Of a DNA stretch of 64,000 nt, positions 1 to 10,431 are shown piece after piece. Position numbers and translations under genes: made by a program. Origin of the DNA: Chondrosia reniformis (Eukaryota; Porifera; Demospongiae; Chondrillida; Chondrillidae); assembly GCA_947172415.1 (NCBI GenBank), contig OX359195.1:6423501-6487500 (forward strand). Reading direction: 5' to 3'. The notes below the pieces were generated by a model. That model saw nothing but the letters and a program-made list of their open reading frames with translations, had not been told where the DNA came from and made no database searches. Each line of letters starts with the position of its first letter. Position 1 is the first letter of the stretch.

Positions 1-216
1 CAAGTTCCATCCAAACGCGCTTGTCCAGGATGTGGGATTGTCATTGAACACACAAAAGCTTGTAAGCACATGAGTTGTTCAAGCTGCAAGGTATCATTTT
101 GCTTCATTTGTCTTCGCAAAAAGAGTGATGGCAGCTCAATGTGTGGTGATTACAACACTAAATGTTCACTAGCACCAGTGCAGAAAATCATTCCAAAAGC
201 AAACAAGAAAAAGTGA
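1..216 (+). CDS. RBR/IBR-type zinc-binding protein, C-terminal end (partial)
   Basis: The first frame is open from base 1 to a TGA at 214-216, giving 71 residues of a C-terminus whose start lies outside the window. It carries a zinc-binding pattern CPGCGIVIEHTKACKHMSC followed by CxxC, FCFxC and later cysteines. This is the layout of the last IBR/RING2-like module of RBR-type E3 ubiquitin ligases and related proteins. The tail (KIIPKANKKK) is basic. In known RBR ligases this region accepts ubiquitin on a cysteine before transfer to substrate; whether this protein is catalytic cannot be judged from the fragment. No splice acceptor is needed inside the visible stretch, so it is probably the last exon or part of it. 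It is in opposite orientation to the array that follows. Confidence 0.75.
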   Translation, partial: QVPSKRACPGCGIVIEHTKACKHMSCSSCKVSFCFICLRKKSDGSSMCGDYNTKCSLAPVQKIIPKANKKK

Positions 217-641
217 AGCTTACTCTATATTTAACTCTTAACTCTTAACTGCTATATGTGATAATGTTTTAGTTTCATTTCAAAAGTGTAAAAGCTATAT
301 AATATGCCACTTATCTCCCTGTATAGGGACAACGTATATATGTAGGGATTAATTTTATTCCTAGCTAATTAATTAGATTTCAATTTGAAGTTCATGATCA
401 CCTACTGTAAAGTCATTATATGATATACATATATACATAGCTGCTATACAGTCCAATGTTATTGGTGTGAGTTGTCGCATTTCCTTTTCTTCTTGTTTTT
501 TACGCTTAGGTCTTCGAGTTCCTATATCCCAGCTGGTTGACATAGCTACGTATATAGGGACCTATCATGCAATCTATACACTATATATAGCTAGATTAAT
601 TGCATGGGATTTGCTAGATTTGATATTGCACAACAACTGAC
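217..641. other. Intergenic, 3' flank of RBR gene
   Basis: AT-rich sequence. Bases about 522-600 match the intron next to the VPS11 exon copies (near 7050-7110 and 22420-22480), so the duplicated block begins near here. On the minus strand 362-513 is open in one frame after an acceptor-like TATAG, but it does not match the corresponding intron of the other copies and I do not call it an exon. Confidence 0.5.
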
Positions 642-768
642 CAGCCTGTGAAAGTCCTCATTAACATTTGTGACTGCATCCAGTTCTTGAAGTGTAGCAA
701 TGACAGTTTCATCTTCTTTGTAGCAAATTGGACAGTGAAATTTACCATCTTCTCCCTCCTCCAGACAA
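642..768 (-). pseudogene. Orphan third copy of VPS11 exon 19 (second half of RING)
   Basis: A 127-bp segment is flanked on the minus strand by an acceptor (ATGTAG before 768) and a donor (CTG|GTCAGT after 642). It translates to the second half of the VPS11 C-terminal RING (SCLEEGEDGKFHCPICYKED, then a helix ending NEDFHRL). It is almost identical to the exons at 7162-7288 and 22540-22666. The exon itself is undamaged, but the two following VPS11 exons are absent downstream and the RING first-half exon is absent upstream before the next collagen-like gene. It is best read as a remnant of a partial duplication. It could still act as an alternative terminal exon of a long readthrough transcript. 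Confidence 0.7.
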
Positions 769-1541
769 CTACATACGTCATTATATATATATATATTCAC
801 CAACCATATATTGATAGGAAAGTGATATCTTAGAATAGCTATGAACTGTGGCACAACTACAGTGTAGTTGTAATGTACGTATAATCAAACACTTACGTAC
901 ATACAGTATTTGTACATATACATAAAAGGGATTTTCCCTTAGGTGGGCTTGTATACTGTAAAGGCCAAATTGATTAAGTACCATCTAATTGAAATGAGTG
1001 CTGTTTCATTAGAATAGTATATAGAATGCTAGGGGGTTAATATCATGAGCTAAGATCATAGCATTTCACTACATTTACACACACATGCTTGGCTTCTGAA
1101 TTATAGATCATTTTGTAGCTTGCACACAAGGGAATGGCAAGTTTAGCTTCATGATATTAAGACTTAGGATATTCATGCCTTTGTGCACATGTATGTGTGT
1201 AAGTGTGTGAGTGTGAATGTTGCAAAACATCATGCTGTTGTTGCTAAGTGAGATTTCTTAAAGATTGGCTCAAAACATGAATGGTGACTGAGTACTGGTG
1301 GTGATATAACCAGCTGTCGTGGGTTCAATTTCCAGAAATTGCTTCTTTCATGATTCTCCCTCTTTATTTATATTTGAGAACGATCAGTTGTGGTTTGGTT
1401 ATCACTTCAATTATTAATATACGTACAATTACAGATTGGTCTCAATGTAATTGTATAAATGTGCAATTTAGTTCAGTAAGAATTATGCATGTATATAAGT
1501 ACTGTCAAATGTAGTATCCTTAAGTCAACGCTGATAGAATT
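769..1541. other. Duplicated VPS11 intron sequence, no gene
   Basis: This stretch is colinear with 7289-8011 and 22667-23445, the DNA between the VPS11 RING exon and the collagen-like gene in the other two units. It contains a GT-rich run near 1190-1215. The shared motif AGTTGTGGTTTGGTTATCAC lies near 1386-1405. I see no coding sequence. Confidence 0.7.
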
Positions 1542-2636
1542 CTATTTAACATAGATTTCAAGTATCTCAATATATGTGTCTTCGTCACTAATTCCTTGAT
1601 TAGCACAATTGCGCACTTCAATATCATCATCTACTTCCTGTGGAAGAGCTCTACAGAACCAAGGCATACCAGATTGGGCACAACAGTTGTTACCAGCTCC
1701 ACAACCTTCACCATCCCAAAGAGGATCATCATAGAACTGAAATTCACATGGTCCAGTATTTCCAGATTCGCAATAATAGTGATTACCCACAAAGGATGGT
1801 GGAGATGGACCAGGGAACTTGGCACAGGGACAGTTATTACCACCGTTAAGATCATAATCATCAGAATGACCAACAGCATAAGTCCAGAGATGCTTGCGAG
1901 GGGAACCATGTGTGATGGAAATACCATCAACATAATATGTATTGATATCTCTAGGACCTTCAAATTCATCATGAGTGGCATATTGATATCCCCTGACCTG
2001 TCCACAGACCTTATTGTAGCTGATACCATGAGTAGAAAAGGTCTTTGAAGAACAGCCACCTGTTGCCATTGATGCCCTTCCACACAACCTCTTGGGGGAG
2101 GTGACCAATCTAAAGGGGGAGGGGCACTCTGCTCCTGGTTGGCTCATGTTGATGTAGGCCACTCTCATCCAACCACCCTTCACTCCACAATGCCACACCT
2201 CCATATCACAGTAGACCTGATAAATACGAACACTTTCCTCATCTTTAGTAGTCAACCAGTACAGTCCACTGGTAGCCTCACTGTTGCACTGGTAGATCTC
2301 ACCACACGACTTGGCAGCTTGATCTAAAGTGGATCCAAGACCAGTACAAGGTTGAGCAATAGATCTCATCTTCTCTTCAGTGAAGTTCCTGATTGCAGCT
2401 TCAATGATATCACTCAAGTCTCCTTCAATGTCTTTCTTCAGATCTCTACTGTCAGCAAAAGACAGTGAACAAGTCCCAGGAGGTCCTGGCAAGCCATCCC
2501 TTCCATCACGACCAGGAGGACCTTGGAGGATGCCACATCCACCAAAAGTGCCTGATGTTTCCATGGTAAGATTGTCAGTATCAGGCTTGGCTGAACCAAA
2601 GACTGCCAAAATACAAATACATGCGACCAGTATCAT
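1542..2636 (-). CDS. Secreted short-collagen/fibrinogen-like protein, copy 1
   Basis: A 364-residue intronless frame. Residues 1-17 form a signal peptide (MILVACICILAVFGSA). Next come a short acidic/Thr linker and a Gly-X-Y run GPPGRDGRDGLPGPPGT at about 40-56. A helical stretch follows (SRDLKKDIEGDLSDIIEAAI) with an N-glycosylation site NFT. The rest is a Cys-rich globular region starting SCGEIYQCN..GLYWLTT..VYCDMEVWHCGVKGGWMRVAYINM, which resembles the N-terminal part of fibrinogen-like domains. It ends in a distinctive module (NCPCAKF, YYCESGNTG, PLWDGEGC, PWFCRALPQ, IEVRNC) terminating in IYVK. The family probably trimerises and is exported; ligand and role are unknown. The start is the first Met and gives a clean leader. 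This leader differs from most paralogues and matches the relic at 19470-19574. Confidence 0.85.
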   Translation of the reverse strand: MILVACICILAVFGSAKPDTDNLTMETSGTFGGCGILQGPPGRDGRDGLPGPPGTCSLSFADSRDLKKDIEGDLSDIIEAAIRNFTEEKMRSIAQPCTGLGSTLDQAAKSCGEIYQCNSEATSGLYWLTTKDEESVRIYQVYCDMEVWHCGVKGGWMRVAYINMSQPGAECPSPFRLVTSPKRLCGRASMATGGCSSKTFSTHGISYNKVCGQVRGYQYATHDEFEGPRDINTYYVDGISITHGSPRKHLWTYAVGHSDDYDLNGGNNCPCAKFPGPSPPSFVGNHYYCESGNTGPCEFQFYDDPLWDGEGCGAGNNCCAQSGMPWFCRALPQEVDDDIEVRNCANQGISDEDTYIEILEIYVK

Positions 2637-3096
2637 TTTTTTCTTTTACTGGCTCTTATATCTACTTCTCAGTAATATCAGGCTTACTGCTATAAATGAT
2701 GAATACTGCATATATATAGATATACATACATATAAGAAGACCTATAATTATTATTAAAGGACCAACCATACAAGTAATTGGTTTCATATTAAGTTTTCAG
2801 TTCATCCTGCACAACAATATTTCTTAGTCTTCTATTAATTAAATCAACCTTATGCTTCTTATATATAAAACTCAAATTGAACATAGTGTAACGTTACCCT
2901 TAGCTTCTTTCATGTTTCTCCCTCTCTATTTATATTTGAGATTGATCAGTTGTGGTTTCATTATCACTTCAATCATTAATATACGTACAATTACAGAGTG
3001 CAATTGTTTAGATGTGCAGTTTATAGTTCAATAAGAATTATGCATGTATATAAGTACTGTCAAATGTAGTATCCTTAAGTCAACACTGATTGCATT
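2637..3096. other. Spacer between collagen-like copies 1 and 2
   Basis: AT-rich. Bases about 2900-3096 repeat the 3' flank of copy 1 (compare 1330-1541), including the recurring AGTTGTGGTTT..TTATCAC motif near 2948-2967. About 2640-2850 resembles 4490-4700 and 19590-19830, the upstream flank of the copy-1-type leader. No gene seen. Confidence 0.6.
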
Positions 3097-4221
3097 CTAC
3101 TGAACATATATTTCAAGTATCTCCATATAGGTATCTTCATCATTTATTCCTGAAGTAGCACAATTACGCACTTCAATATCATCATCTACTTCCTGTGGAA
3201 GAGCTCTACAGAACCAAGGCATACCAGATTGGGTGCAACAGTTGTTACCAGCTCCACAACCTTCACCATCCCAAAGAGGTTCATCATAGAACTGAACTTC
3301 ATGTCTTCCAGTATTACCAGATTCACAATAATAGTGATTACCCACAAAGGATGGTGGAGATGGACCAGGGAATTTGGCACAGGGACAGTTATCAATACCA
3401 TTATGATCTGCATCATCAGATAAACCAACAGCATAAGTCCAGAGATGCTTGCGAGGGGAACCATGTGTGATGGAAATACCATCAACATAATATGAATCAA
3501 TATCCTTTGGACCATGAAATCCATCAGGAGTGGCATATTGATATCCCCTGACCTGTCCACAGACCTTATTGTAGCTGATACCATGAGTAGAGAAGGTCTT
3601 TGAAGAACAGCCACCTGTTGCCATTGATGCCCTTCCACAAAACCTCCTGGGGGAGGTGACCAATCTAAAGGGGGAGGGGCACTCTGCTCCTGGTTGGCTC
3701 ATGTTGATGTAGGCCACTCTCATCCATCCACCCTTCACTCCACAATGCCACGCCTCCATGTCACAGTAGACCTGATAAATACGAACACTTTCCTCATCTC
3801 CAGTAGTCAACCAGTACAGTCCATTGGTAGTCTCACTGTTGCACTTGTAAATCTCACCACACGACTTGGTAGCTTGATCTGAAGTGGATCCAAGACCAGT
3901 ACAAGGTTGAGCAATAGATCTCATCTTCTCTTCAGTGAAGTTCCTGATTGCAGCTTCAATGATATCACTCAAGTCTCCTTCAATGTCTTTCTTCAGATCT
4001 CTACTGTCAGCAAAAGACAGGGAACAAGTCCCAGGAGGTCCTGGCAAGCCATCCCTTCCATCACGACCAGGAGGACCTTGGAGGATGCCACATCCACCAA
4101 AAGTGCCTGATGTTTCCATGGTAACATTGTCAGTATCAGGTTGAGGGGCTCTTATGGAAGGCTTGGCTGAAGCACCAACAAGGAAGACCATCAGAATATG
4201 GACGTGTTCAGTGACTCTCAT
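3097..4221 (-). CDS. Secreted short-collagen/fibrinogen-like protein, copy 2
   Basis: A 374-residue intronless frame. The leader MRVTEHVHILMVFLVGASA is followed by a Pro/Thr linker, the conserved Gly-X-Y run GPPGRDGRDGLPGPPGT, the acidic helix with NFT, and the Cys-rich globular domain ending EIYVQ. Its four variable loops read ATPDGFHGPKDID, SDDADHNGIDNCPC, GNTGRHEVQF and NCATSGINDEDTY. The second loop is identical to that of the copy at 18036-19166, and the third differs from it at only two positions. This suggests recent common origin or conversion between the two. It is 460 bp upstream (in transcription order) of copy 1, on the same strand. Function is unknown beyond being secreted and probably oligomeric. 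Confidence 0.85.
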   Translation of the reverse strand: MRVTEHVHILMVFLVGASAKPSIRAPQPDTDNVTMETSGTFGGCGILQGPPGRDGRDGLPGPPGTCSLSFADSRDLKKDIEGDLSDIIEAAIRNFTEEKMRSIAQPCTGLGSTSDQATKSCGEIYKCNSETTNGLYWLTTGDEESVRIYQVYCDMEAWHCGVKGGWMRVAYINMSQPGAECPSPFRLVTSPRRFCGRASMATGGCSSKTFSTHGISYNKVCGQVRGYQYATPDGFHGPKDIDSYYVDGISITHGSPRKHLWTYAVGLSDDADHNGIDNCPCAKFPGPSPPSFVGNHYYCESGNTGRHEVQFYDEPLWDGEGCGAGNNCCTQSGMPWFCRALPQEVDDDIEVRNCATSGINDEDTYMEILEIYVQ

Positions 4222-5040
4222 TTCCTCTTAAACACACTCTAGGTCATAAACTGTATCTGTTTTTTATATCTTGTTATTGTTTACAGACAAAGGAATCCAT
4301 CCATATACCTGGTGTAATGAAATTCATTGCTCACTAATTCAGTTATAAAATACTTTGGTTCTAAAAACAGGTCCTAGTTGACATTTCTACTTATATATCC
4401 ATTTACAAGTATAAGGCAAACAATTACTGTAGTATATCTAGGTGCAAATACATATACATGCAGGCAGTACGTATCATTTTTCTGGTATACTTCTCATTAA
4501 TATATAAGGCTTATATACTGCTATAAATGATGAATACTGCATATATATAGATACATATATACATATAGGAAGACCTATGATTATTATTAAAGGACCAACC
4601 ATACAAGTAATTGGTTTCATATTAAGTTTTCAGTTCATCCTACACAACAATATTTCTTATGGCTTTTATTAATTGAACCAACCTTATGCTATACATATAT
4701 GTATATAAAACTCATGCACAGATGCGAATTGAACATAGTGTAAAGTTATATATATATATATATATATACGTACCCTTTCTTTCCACCAGATAGCTACGTA
4801 CGTATATGTATATACATAGGTCGTATATATATATTAATTCCAAAGATGGACTCATGCAGGTCAGCAAATCTGGGGTACCCTCATTCATGAGAGATATGTA
4901 TATATTCACATTGTTGCATGCAATCACACATGTACTGTACATATAAATGTTTGATTATACACTCTTGTATGTATACTGTACAATGGTAATTTGTGGATCA
5001 TTATTTATCATTAAGTGTATAGCTCGGTGGCATGCAGAGT

Positions 5041-5140
5041 CAATAAAAACAAAATCTCAACTCACGTCTCCAATAAAAGCCCAGGTTCAAAGGGGTTTGA
5101 AAAATACAAGCCCGGGGCTTATATTAGAGATAATACGGTA
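5041..5140. repeat. MITE-like repeat end with AAGCCC units
   Basis: Short degenerate units of the form CAATAAAAGCCCAG, followed by TTCAAAGGGGTTTGAAAAAT and an end GAGATAATACGGTA. The same sequence, longer and with more units, is at 20162-20440. The CCGTAT-type terminus is shared with the other MITE-like elements of this window. Confidence 0.5.
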
Positions 5141-5160
5141 TGCATGCATAAGAAGAGTTA

Positions 5161-5235
5161 TTCTTTGAATAGCAACCACTTCCTAGCTGGTATTCTGCAT
5201 AACCTCTTGGGAAATTGGGAGGGGCACTATAGAGT
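5161..5235 (-). pseudogene. Relic of collagen-like gene, middle part
   Basis: The segment TTCTTTGAATAGCAACCACT followed by CTTCCTAGCTGG, CATAACCTCTTGGG and GGGAGGGGCACT is a decayed version of the stretch encoding the CPSPFRLVTSPKRLCGR..GNGCYSK part of the family (compare 8511-8590). A second, better preserved relic of the same piece is at 20461-20552. The surrounding coding sequence is gone. Confidence 0.6.
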
Positions 5236-5916
5236 TCTGTAAATGCAATTTCTTCTTTCCTCAATGGAAATATATTGCAGGATGAACAGAGTATTGAACG
5301 ACTGCAAAGTAACATTGTTCCCAGAGTCTATACATACAATTGACAAGCTTGCCCTGAATCAATTCATTATCAATAAAAATAGGCTCTATTTGAATGTTTG
5401 CCATATAAAACTACGTATATACGGAAGTATAAAACATCTGATTTTTAAATGGTAATGCATGGTTTATGAAGTGTAGATATATATATTAAGTTTGAACTTT
5501 GAGTGTTACACGTATGTATACTTCAAATACTTTTAAGTACACAATGCAGTTTAAAACAATAGGTATCAGCTAGATAATGAAGGTTTGTTTTAATTTAATG
5601 ACATAATTATTATAGAGTGAATAGTTGTGAAAAGCACATATTCAAAGAATTTTCAAAGACTTAAGGCAAACTTGTGTGAATAGGGACCAAATTGAACATG
5701 TCAACCAACAGATCTCACTAGATACATTGGTTTAGCTAGCAGATACACATGACAGATATGAAGTACAACCAATCTTCATGTATATATGACATTGCGGTAT
5801 TCATAATTCATTCATTAATCAAATACAAACATTCAGAAAAGTACATCAAATGTAGCAGTCATTTCCAACAGTACAACTACATATGACCATGCAGTGTTCA
5901 TACTTTAAGTTACAGT

Positions 5917-8900
5917 TCACATTGCAGAAGTACCAGATTTTTGTCCAGCAGAAGTCTAAATACATAGCATAGAGCATATATACAGTATATAGTAGGAATA
6001 TACAGTATGATAAAATATATAATATAACATACCTCTATATTGCAAGTAATAAGTAATATACGTAACATTACTACATAATTGTTATATTAAAAAATCCACA
6101 ACCATTGTAAACATAATTATTCAGTATATATACACCATGTTGTATGATGTTCAACGATTATACTATACCTCATATGATAAGCTAAATACCTTATATGCAC
6201 GATAGGCTTCGTACCGTATTTCCTCGATTAAACGAGTACTCAAATAGTCACCGCCTCGAATAAACGCCTCACCTTTATTGACCGCCACGGATTTTCCCTA
6301 CGCCGTTGAACAACGGTTGGACAAAGACTGCCTAGAGACCTTATGTCCAAGGTCTTATCGTTCGTGATGTACAGTGTACACTCGATGTCTGCTGCTGAGA
6401 AATCGATACGATCTAACGCCACCTTGAATAAAAACTGCCCTGGAATAGAAGCTGCACTTTGAAACAAATGTTGCGACATTTAATCAAGGAAATACAGTAT
6501 ACATAGTTCATATTCTTACTATGTGTAAGGTACTAACAAGTATGCACACAGATCTAGAATGTTAAGAAAGAGTAGTACCATGTCGTAGGGGATGTCTCAG
6601 TTACCTTGTTCATTACTCCTCTACCAAAATACTCTGCCACTACTGTAAACCCGTCACCTACCCTTCTGTCCAGCTGTACAGGAAGGGAAACAAATACACT
6701 ATTATATATGTAAATTACAATTACAATAGTCAACAGTGATACATGTATAGGTCTACATGATTTTCAGAGCTTTCAATTAAAGTTATAGCTTTTTAAAATG
6801 GTATATACGTAGTATTAACTATACATATGTTCATACATTAAGTGATAGACATCTTTATAAGATTTGGAATTCTATAACCAGTATATTGTTCTAAACACTA
6901 GTAATTAAAAGTAATATAGGCCGTAGTTTATTACTGTAAAGCCATTATGATAAAATTCGTAGCTGCTATACAGTTCCTCCTCCTCCATACTCCTCCTCTG
7001 TATTCCTTATCCACATGGATGTTGGAAGATCAGGATCCGTCCATGACCCTACAGTTTCTATATCCCAGCTGGTTAATATAGGGACCTCTCATGCACTCTC
7101 TACACTATATATATCAGATTAAGTGCATGGGATTTGCTAGATTTGATATTGTACAACTGACCAGCTTGTGAAAGTCCTCATTAACATTTGTGACTGCATC
7201 CAGTTCTTGAAGTGTAGCAATGACAGTTTCATCTTCTTTGTAGCAAATTGGACAGTGAAATTTACCATCTTCTCCCTCCTCCAGACAACTATACATATGT
7301 GATTATATATATATATATTCACCAATTATATATTGATAGGAAAGTGATATCTTAGAGTAGTTATAAACTGTGGCACAACTTGAGTTGTAATACGTATAAT
7401 CAAACACTTACGTACATACAGTATTTGTACATATACGTACATATAAGGGATTTCCCCTTAGGTGGACTTGTATACTGTAAAGGCCAGATTGATTAAGCAC
7501 TATCTAATTGAAATGAGTGCTATTTCATTAGAATAGTATATACAATGCTAGGGGGCTGAATATCGTGAAATAAGATCATAATATTTCACTACATTTACAC
7601 ACACATGCTTGGCTTCTGAATTATAGATCATCTTGTAGCTTGCACACAAGGGAATGGCAAGTTTAGCTTCATTATATTAAGACTTAGGATATTCATGCCT
7701 TTGTGCACAAGCATGTGTGTATGTGTGTGAGTGTGAATGTTGCAAAACATCATGCTGGTTGTTGCTAAGTGAGATTTCTTAATTAATCGTGGGTTAAATT
7801 TCCAGAAATTGCTTCTTTCATGTTTCTCCCTCTTTATTTATATTTGAGAATGATCAGTTGTGGTTGGGTTATCACTTCAATTATTAATATACAATTACAG
7901 ATTGATCTCAATGTATATAATTGTATAAATGTGCAGTTTAGTTCAGTAAGAATTATGCATGTATATAAGTACTATCAAATGTAGTATCCTTAAGTCAATG
8001 CTGATAGAATTCTACTGAACATAGATTTCAAGTATCTCCATATAGGTATCTTCATCAATAATTTCTTGATCAGCACAATTACGCACTTCAATATCATCAT
8101 CTACTTCCTGTGGAAGAGCTCTACAGAACCAAGGCATACCAGATTGGGCACAACAGTTGTTACCAGCTCCACAACCTTCACCATCCCAAAGTGGCTCATC
8201 ATGGAACTGAAGTTCATTGTTTCCAGTATTACCAGATTCGCAATAATAGTGATTACCCACAAAGGATGGTGGAGATGGACCAGGGAACTTGGCACAGGGA
8301 CAGTTATTACCACCATTAAGATCCAAATCATCAGAATAACCAACAGCATAAGTCCAGAGATGCTTGCGAGGGGAACCATGTGTGATGGAAATACCATCAA
8401 CATAATATGAATTGATATCTTTAGGCCCCCTAAAACAATCATGAGTGGCATATTGATATCCCCTGGCCTGTCCACAGACCTTATTGTAGCTGATACCATG
8501 AGTAGAGAAGGTCTTTGAATAGCAGCCATTTCCTGGTCGTCCACACAACCTCTTGGGGGAGGTGACCAATCTAAAGGGGGAGGGGCACTCTGCTTCTGGT
8601 TGGCGCATGTTGATGTAGGCCACTCTCATCCATCCACCCTTCACTCCACAGTGCCATGCCTCCATATCACAGTAGACCTGATGAACACTTTCCTCATCTC
8701 CAGTAGTCAACCAGTACAGTCCACTGGTAGCCTCACTGTTGCACTGGTAGATCTCACCACATGACTTAGCAGCGGAAGTGTTTTGAAGACCAGTACAAGG
8801 TTGAGCAATAGATCTCATCTTCTCTTCAGTGATCATGAAGTTCCTGATTGCAGCTTCAATGATATCACTCAAGTCTCCTTCAATGTCTTTCTTCAGATCT

Positions 8901-10431
8901 CTACTGTCAGCAAAAGACAGTGAACAAGTCCCAGGAGGTCCTGGCAAGCCATCCCTTCCATCACGACCAGGAGGACCTTGTATGATGCCACATCCACCAA
9001 CAGTGCCTGATGTTTCCATGGTAACATTGTCAGTATCAGGTTGAGGGGCTCTTATGGAAGGCTTGGCTGAAGCACCAACAAGGAAGACCACCAGAATGCA
9101 AACACCTTCAATGACTTTCATTTCTCCTTACACAGACTCTAGAGCTTCTATACTGTGTTAGTGTTTTTATACCTGTCTTTCAGAACTATCTTGTTATTGT
9201 TTACAGGTAAAGGAATCCACACATATGCCTGGTGTAATAAAATTGATTGCTCAATAATTCAGTTATAAAACACTTTCAGTTCTAAAAAACAGGACCTAGT
9301 TGATATTACTAATTCATTGTTGTAGTTGACAATCCAATTACAAGTAAGTTAGACATTAATCTAGAGGTTTATGGATTCACTTCAAAATGAGTTTCAAAGG
9401 CTAGATCAATGCAGCTCAAAGATATGCAGGTATCAGAGAGTATGGTAGTAAGTACTCTCTAAGTAGGGATGGCCAAAAAACTTCCATAATTGCCATCTCT
9501 ACTTCTTACAGTATAACACTTCTTATTTTATAAATGTATTATGTGCATATAGGTATATATATACATATATTTTGTTATAGCTTAACTACTGAAACTACTC
9601 TAATACATAAAGACAACAGCAATTTTGCTATGCTGGTGGCCCTAGATTTTTATTTTCTGCATACATACATTAATGCATGCTTATTGTTGCCACAATAGCA
9701 TGTTAGTGCCATGGAAACATAGACACACAGCATGCACATTGGTAGCCATGGAAACATAGACACACAGCACATTGGTAACCATGGTAACATTAAGCCACAG
9801 CACATTGATAGCCATGGTAACATAGACACACAGTACATTGGTAGCCATGGTAACAGACAAACCTGAAGTGATAAGAGTGCTTGCAGAGGAAGTGAATGGC
9901 TGGCAGGTAGAGACCAGAGTTGCATGTAGAACACTTCATGACCTGAAACACTCTGGCTTTAGTGCGTAGTTCTTCCAGTTGCTCCTTAGTGCGAGTTGTG
10001 TCTTCCTGATACTTTCGTATGAGTGCTTCATCAGCAGCAATAGCCGAGTTCTCCTGGTGCAGCTTATCTGCAATATATTCCTATTGGAAATTTAAAGAAT
10101 GGAATATTTTCTTTATAAATGTACGTAAACAATATAAGTAATTTTTAGGAAGGGACATTCCATGAGGCAGATTTTATTTACAAATGAAATCTACTATAGT
10201 ATAGAGTGTAGTTCGTATATCTGCTACGTATTTTGATTATCCAATAATAAAGGCTTCATTCTAAATGTATATATACATATGTATGTACATAAGAAGATCT
10301 AAAAATTTAATTTGGAGTTAAGTATTACATCATACCTTTACATCTCCCAGTTGTGTAAGTTTTGATTTAGCAAGTATCTCAGCAACCTGTACTTCCTCTC
10401 TTGCCTCTGCTCCATTTTTGCCAGCTTGCAT
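5917..10431 (-). CDS. Truncated VPS11 C-terminal RING paralogue (partial duplication)
   Basis: Five exons on the minus strand join in a consistent phase: 10431-10336, 10080-9863, 7288-7162, 6673-6605 and 5955-5917. They encode about 182 residues. From residue 17 onward they match the last part of VPS11 encoded at 21235-27880: EILAKSKLTQLGDVK, then a coiled helix and a C-terminal RING (CSTCNSGLYL, FLCKHSYH, CPICYK). The last exons encode EYFGRGVMN and a short TSAGQKSGTSAM tail. All splice sites are retained and no stop interrupts the frame. The first 16 residues (MQAGKNGAEAREEVQV) are new, from sequence across the duplication breakpoint, and supply an ATG after an acceptor-like ACTCAG. The rest of VPS11 is missing. 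It may be a small expressed RING protein or simply a young, still intact partial copy. A collagen-like gene (8012-9121) sits inside its second intron. Confidence 0.6.
6212..6500. mobile_element. MITE-like element in VPS11-like intron (copy B)
   Basis: Terminal inverted repeats TACCGTATTTCCTCGATTAA at the left and the complement of it (TTAATCAAGGAAATACAGTA) at the right bound about 290 bp with no transposase. The same element lies at 21537-21847 in the equivalent VPS11 intron. It was therefore present before the segment was duplicated. The minus-strand open frame inside it has no recognisable product. Confidence 0.65.
8012..9121 (-). CDS. Secreted short-collagen/fibrinogen-like protein, copy 3
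   Basis: A 369-residue intronless frame with leader MKVIEGVCILVVFLVGASA, the Pro/Thr linker, GPPGRDGRDGLPGPPGT, an acidic helix and the family Cys-rich domain. Compared with copies 1 and 2 it lacks the residues around ASMATGGCSS (it reads GRPGNGCYSK) and has a two-residue insertion in the helix (NFMITEEK). Its loops read ATHDCFRGPKDIN, SDDLDLNGGNNCPC, GNTGNNELQF and NCADQEIIDEDTY. The third loop is shared with the frameshifted copy at 11493-12538. The gene lies within an intron of the truncated VPS11 copy and on the same strand, exactly as the copy at 23446-24567 lies within full-length VPS11. Confidence 0.85.
   Translation of the reverse strand: MKVIEGVCILVVFLVGASAKPSIRAPQPDTDNVTMETSGTVGGCGIIQGPPGRDGRDGLPGPPGTCSLSFADSRDLKKDIEGDLSDIIEAAIRNFMITEEKMRSIAQPCTGLQNTSAAKSCGEIYQCNSEATSGLYWLTTGDEESVHQVYCDMEAWHCGVKGGWMRVAYINMRQPEAECPSPFRLVTSPKRLCGRPGNGCYSKTFSTHGISYNKVCGQARGYQYATHDCFRGPKDINSYYVDGISITHGSPRKHLWTYAVGYSDDLDLNGGNNCPCAKFPGPSPPSFVGNHYYCESGNTGNNELQFHDEPLWDGEGCGAGNNCCAQSGMPWFCRALPQEVDDDIEVRNCADQEIIDEDTYMEILEIYVQ
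9705..9860. repeat. Tandem repeat of about 33 bp after VPS11-like RING exon
   Basis: Imperfect units containing AGCCATGG(A/T)AACATAGACACACAGCACATTGG, about four copies, lie immediately downstream of the RING exon donor. A shorter array of the same unit is at the same position in full-length VPS11 (about 26968-27048). Confidence 0.7.

Larger units (their letters stand above)
4222..5916. other. Spacer with repeats and relics, no intact gene
   Basis: Contains TA-rich microsatellite at about 4750-4770 and a TCGTATATATA-rich stretch near 4800-4835. It also holds a MITE end ending at 5140 and a relic of the collagen-like family at 5161-5235. Bases about 5240-5910 are a diverged duplicate of about 20555-21230, the sequence downstream of the VPS11 last exon. 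No open frame here has family features. Confidence 0.6.

Noticed and set aside
362..513. Minus-strand open stretch after an acceptor-like TATAG next to the orphan VPS11 exon
   Set aside because: The same place in the other two copies (about 6960-7060 and 22310-22430) has a different sequence with early stops in that phase, so a conserved alternative last exon is not supported.
1596..2083. Open frames of up to 150 codons on both strands overlapping each collagen-like gene, repeated at every copy
   Set aside because: They are out-of-frame shadows kept open by the high similarity of the family; no leader, motif or splice context of their own.
6240..6479. 79-codon minus-strand frame
   Set aside because: Lies entirely inside a MITE-like element and its counterpart at 21537-21847 is not open in the same way.
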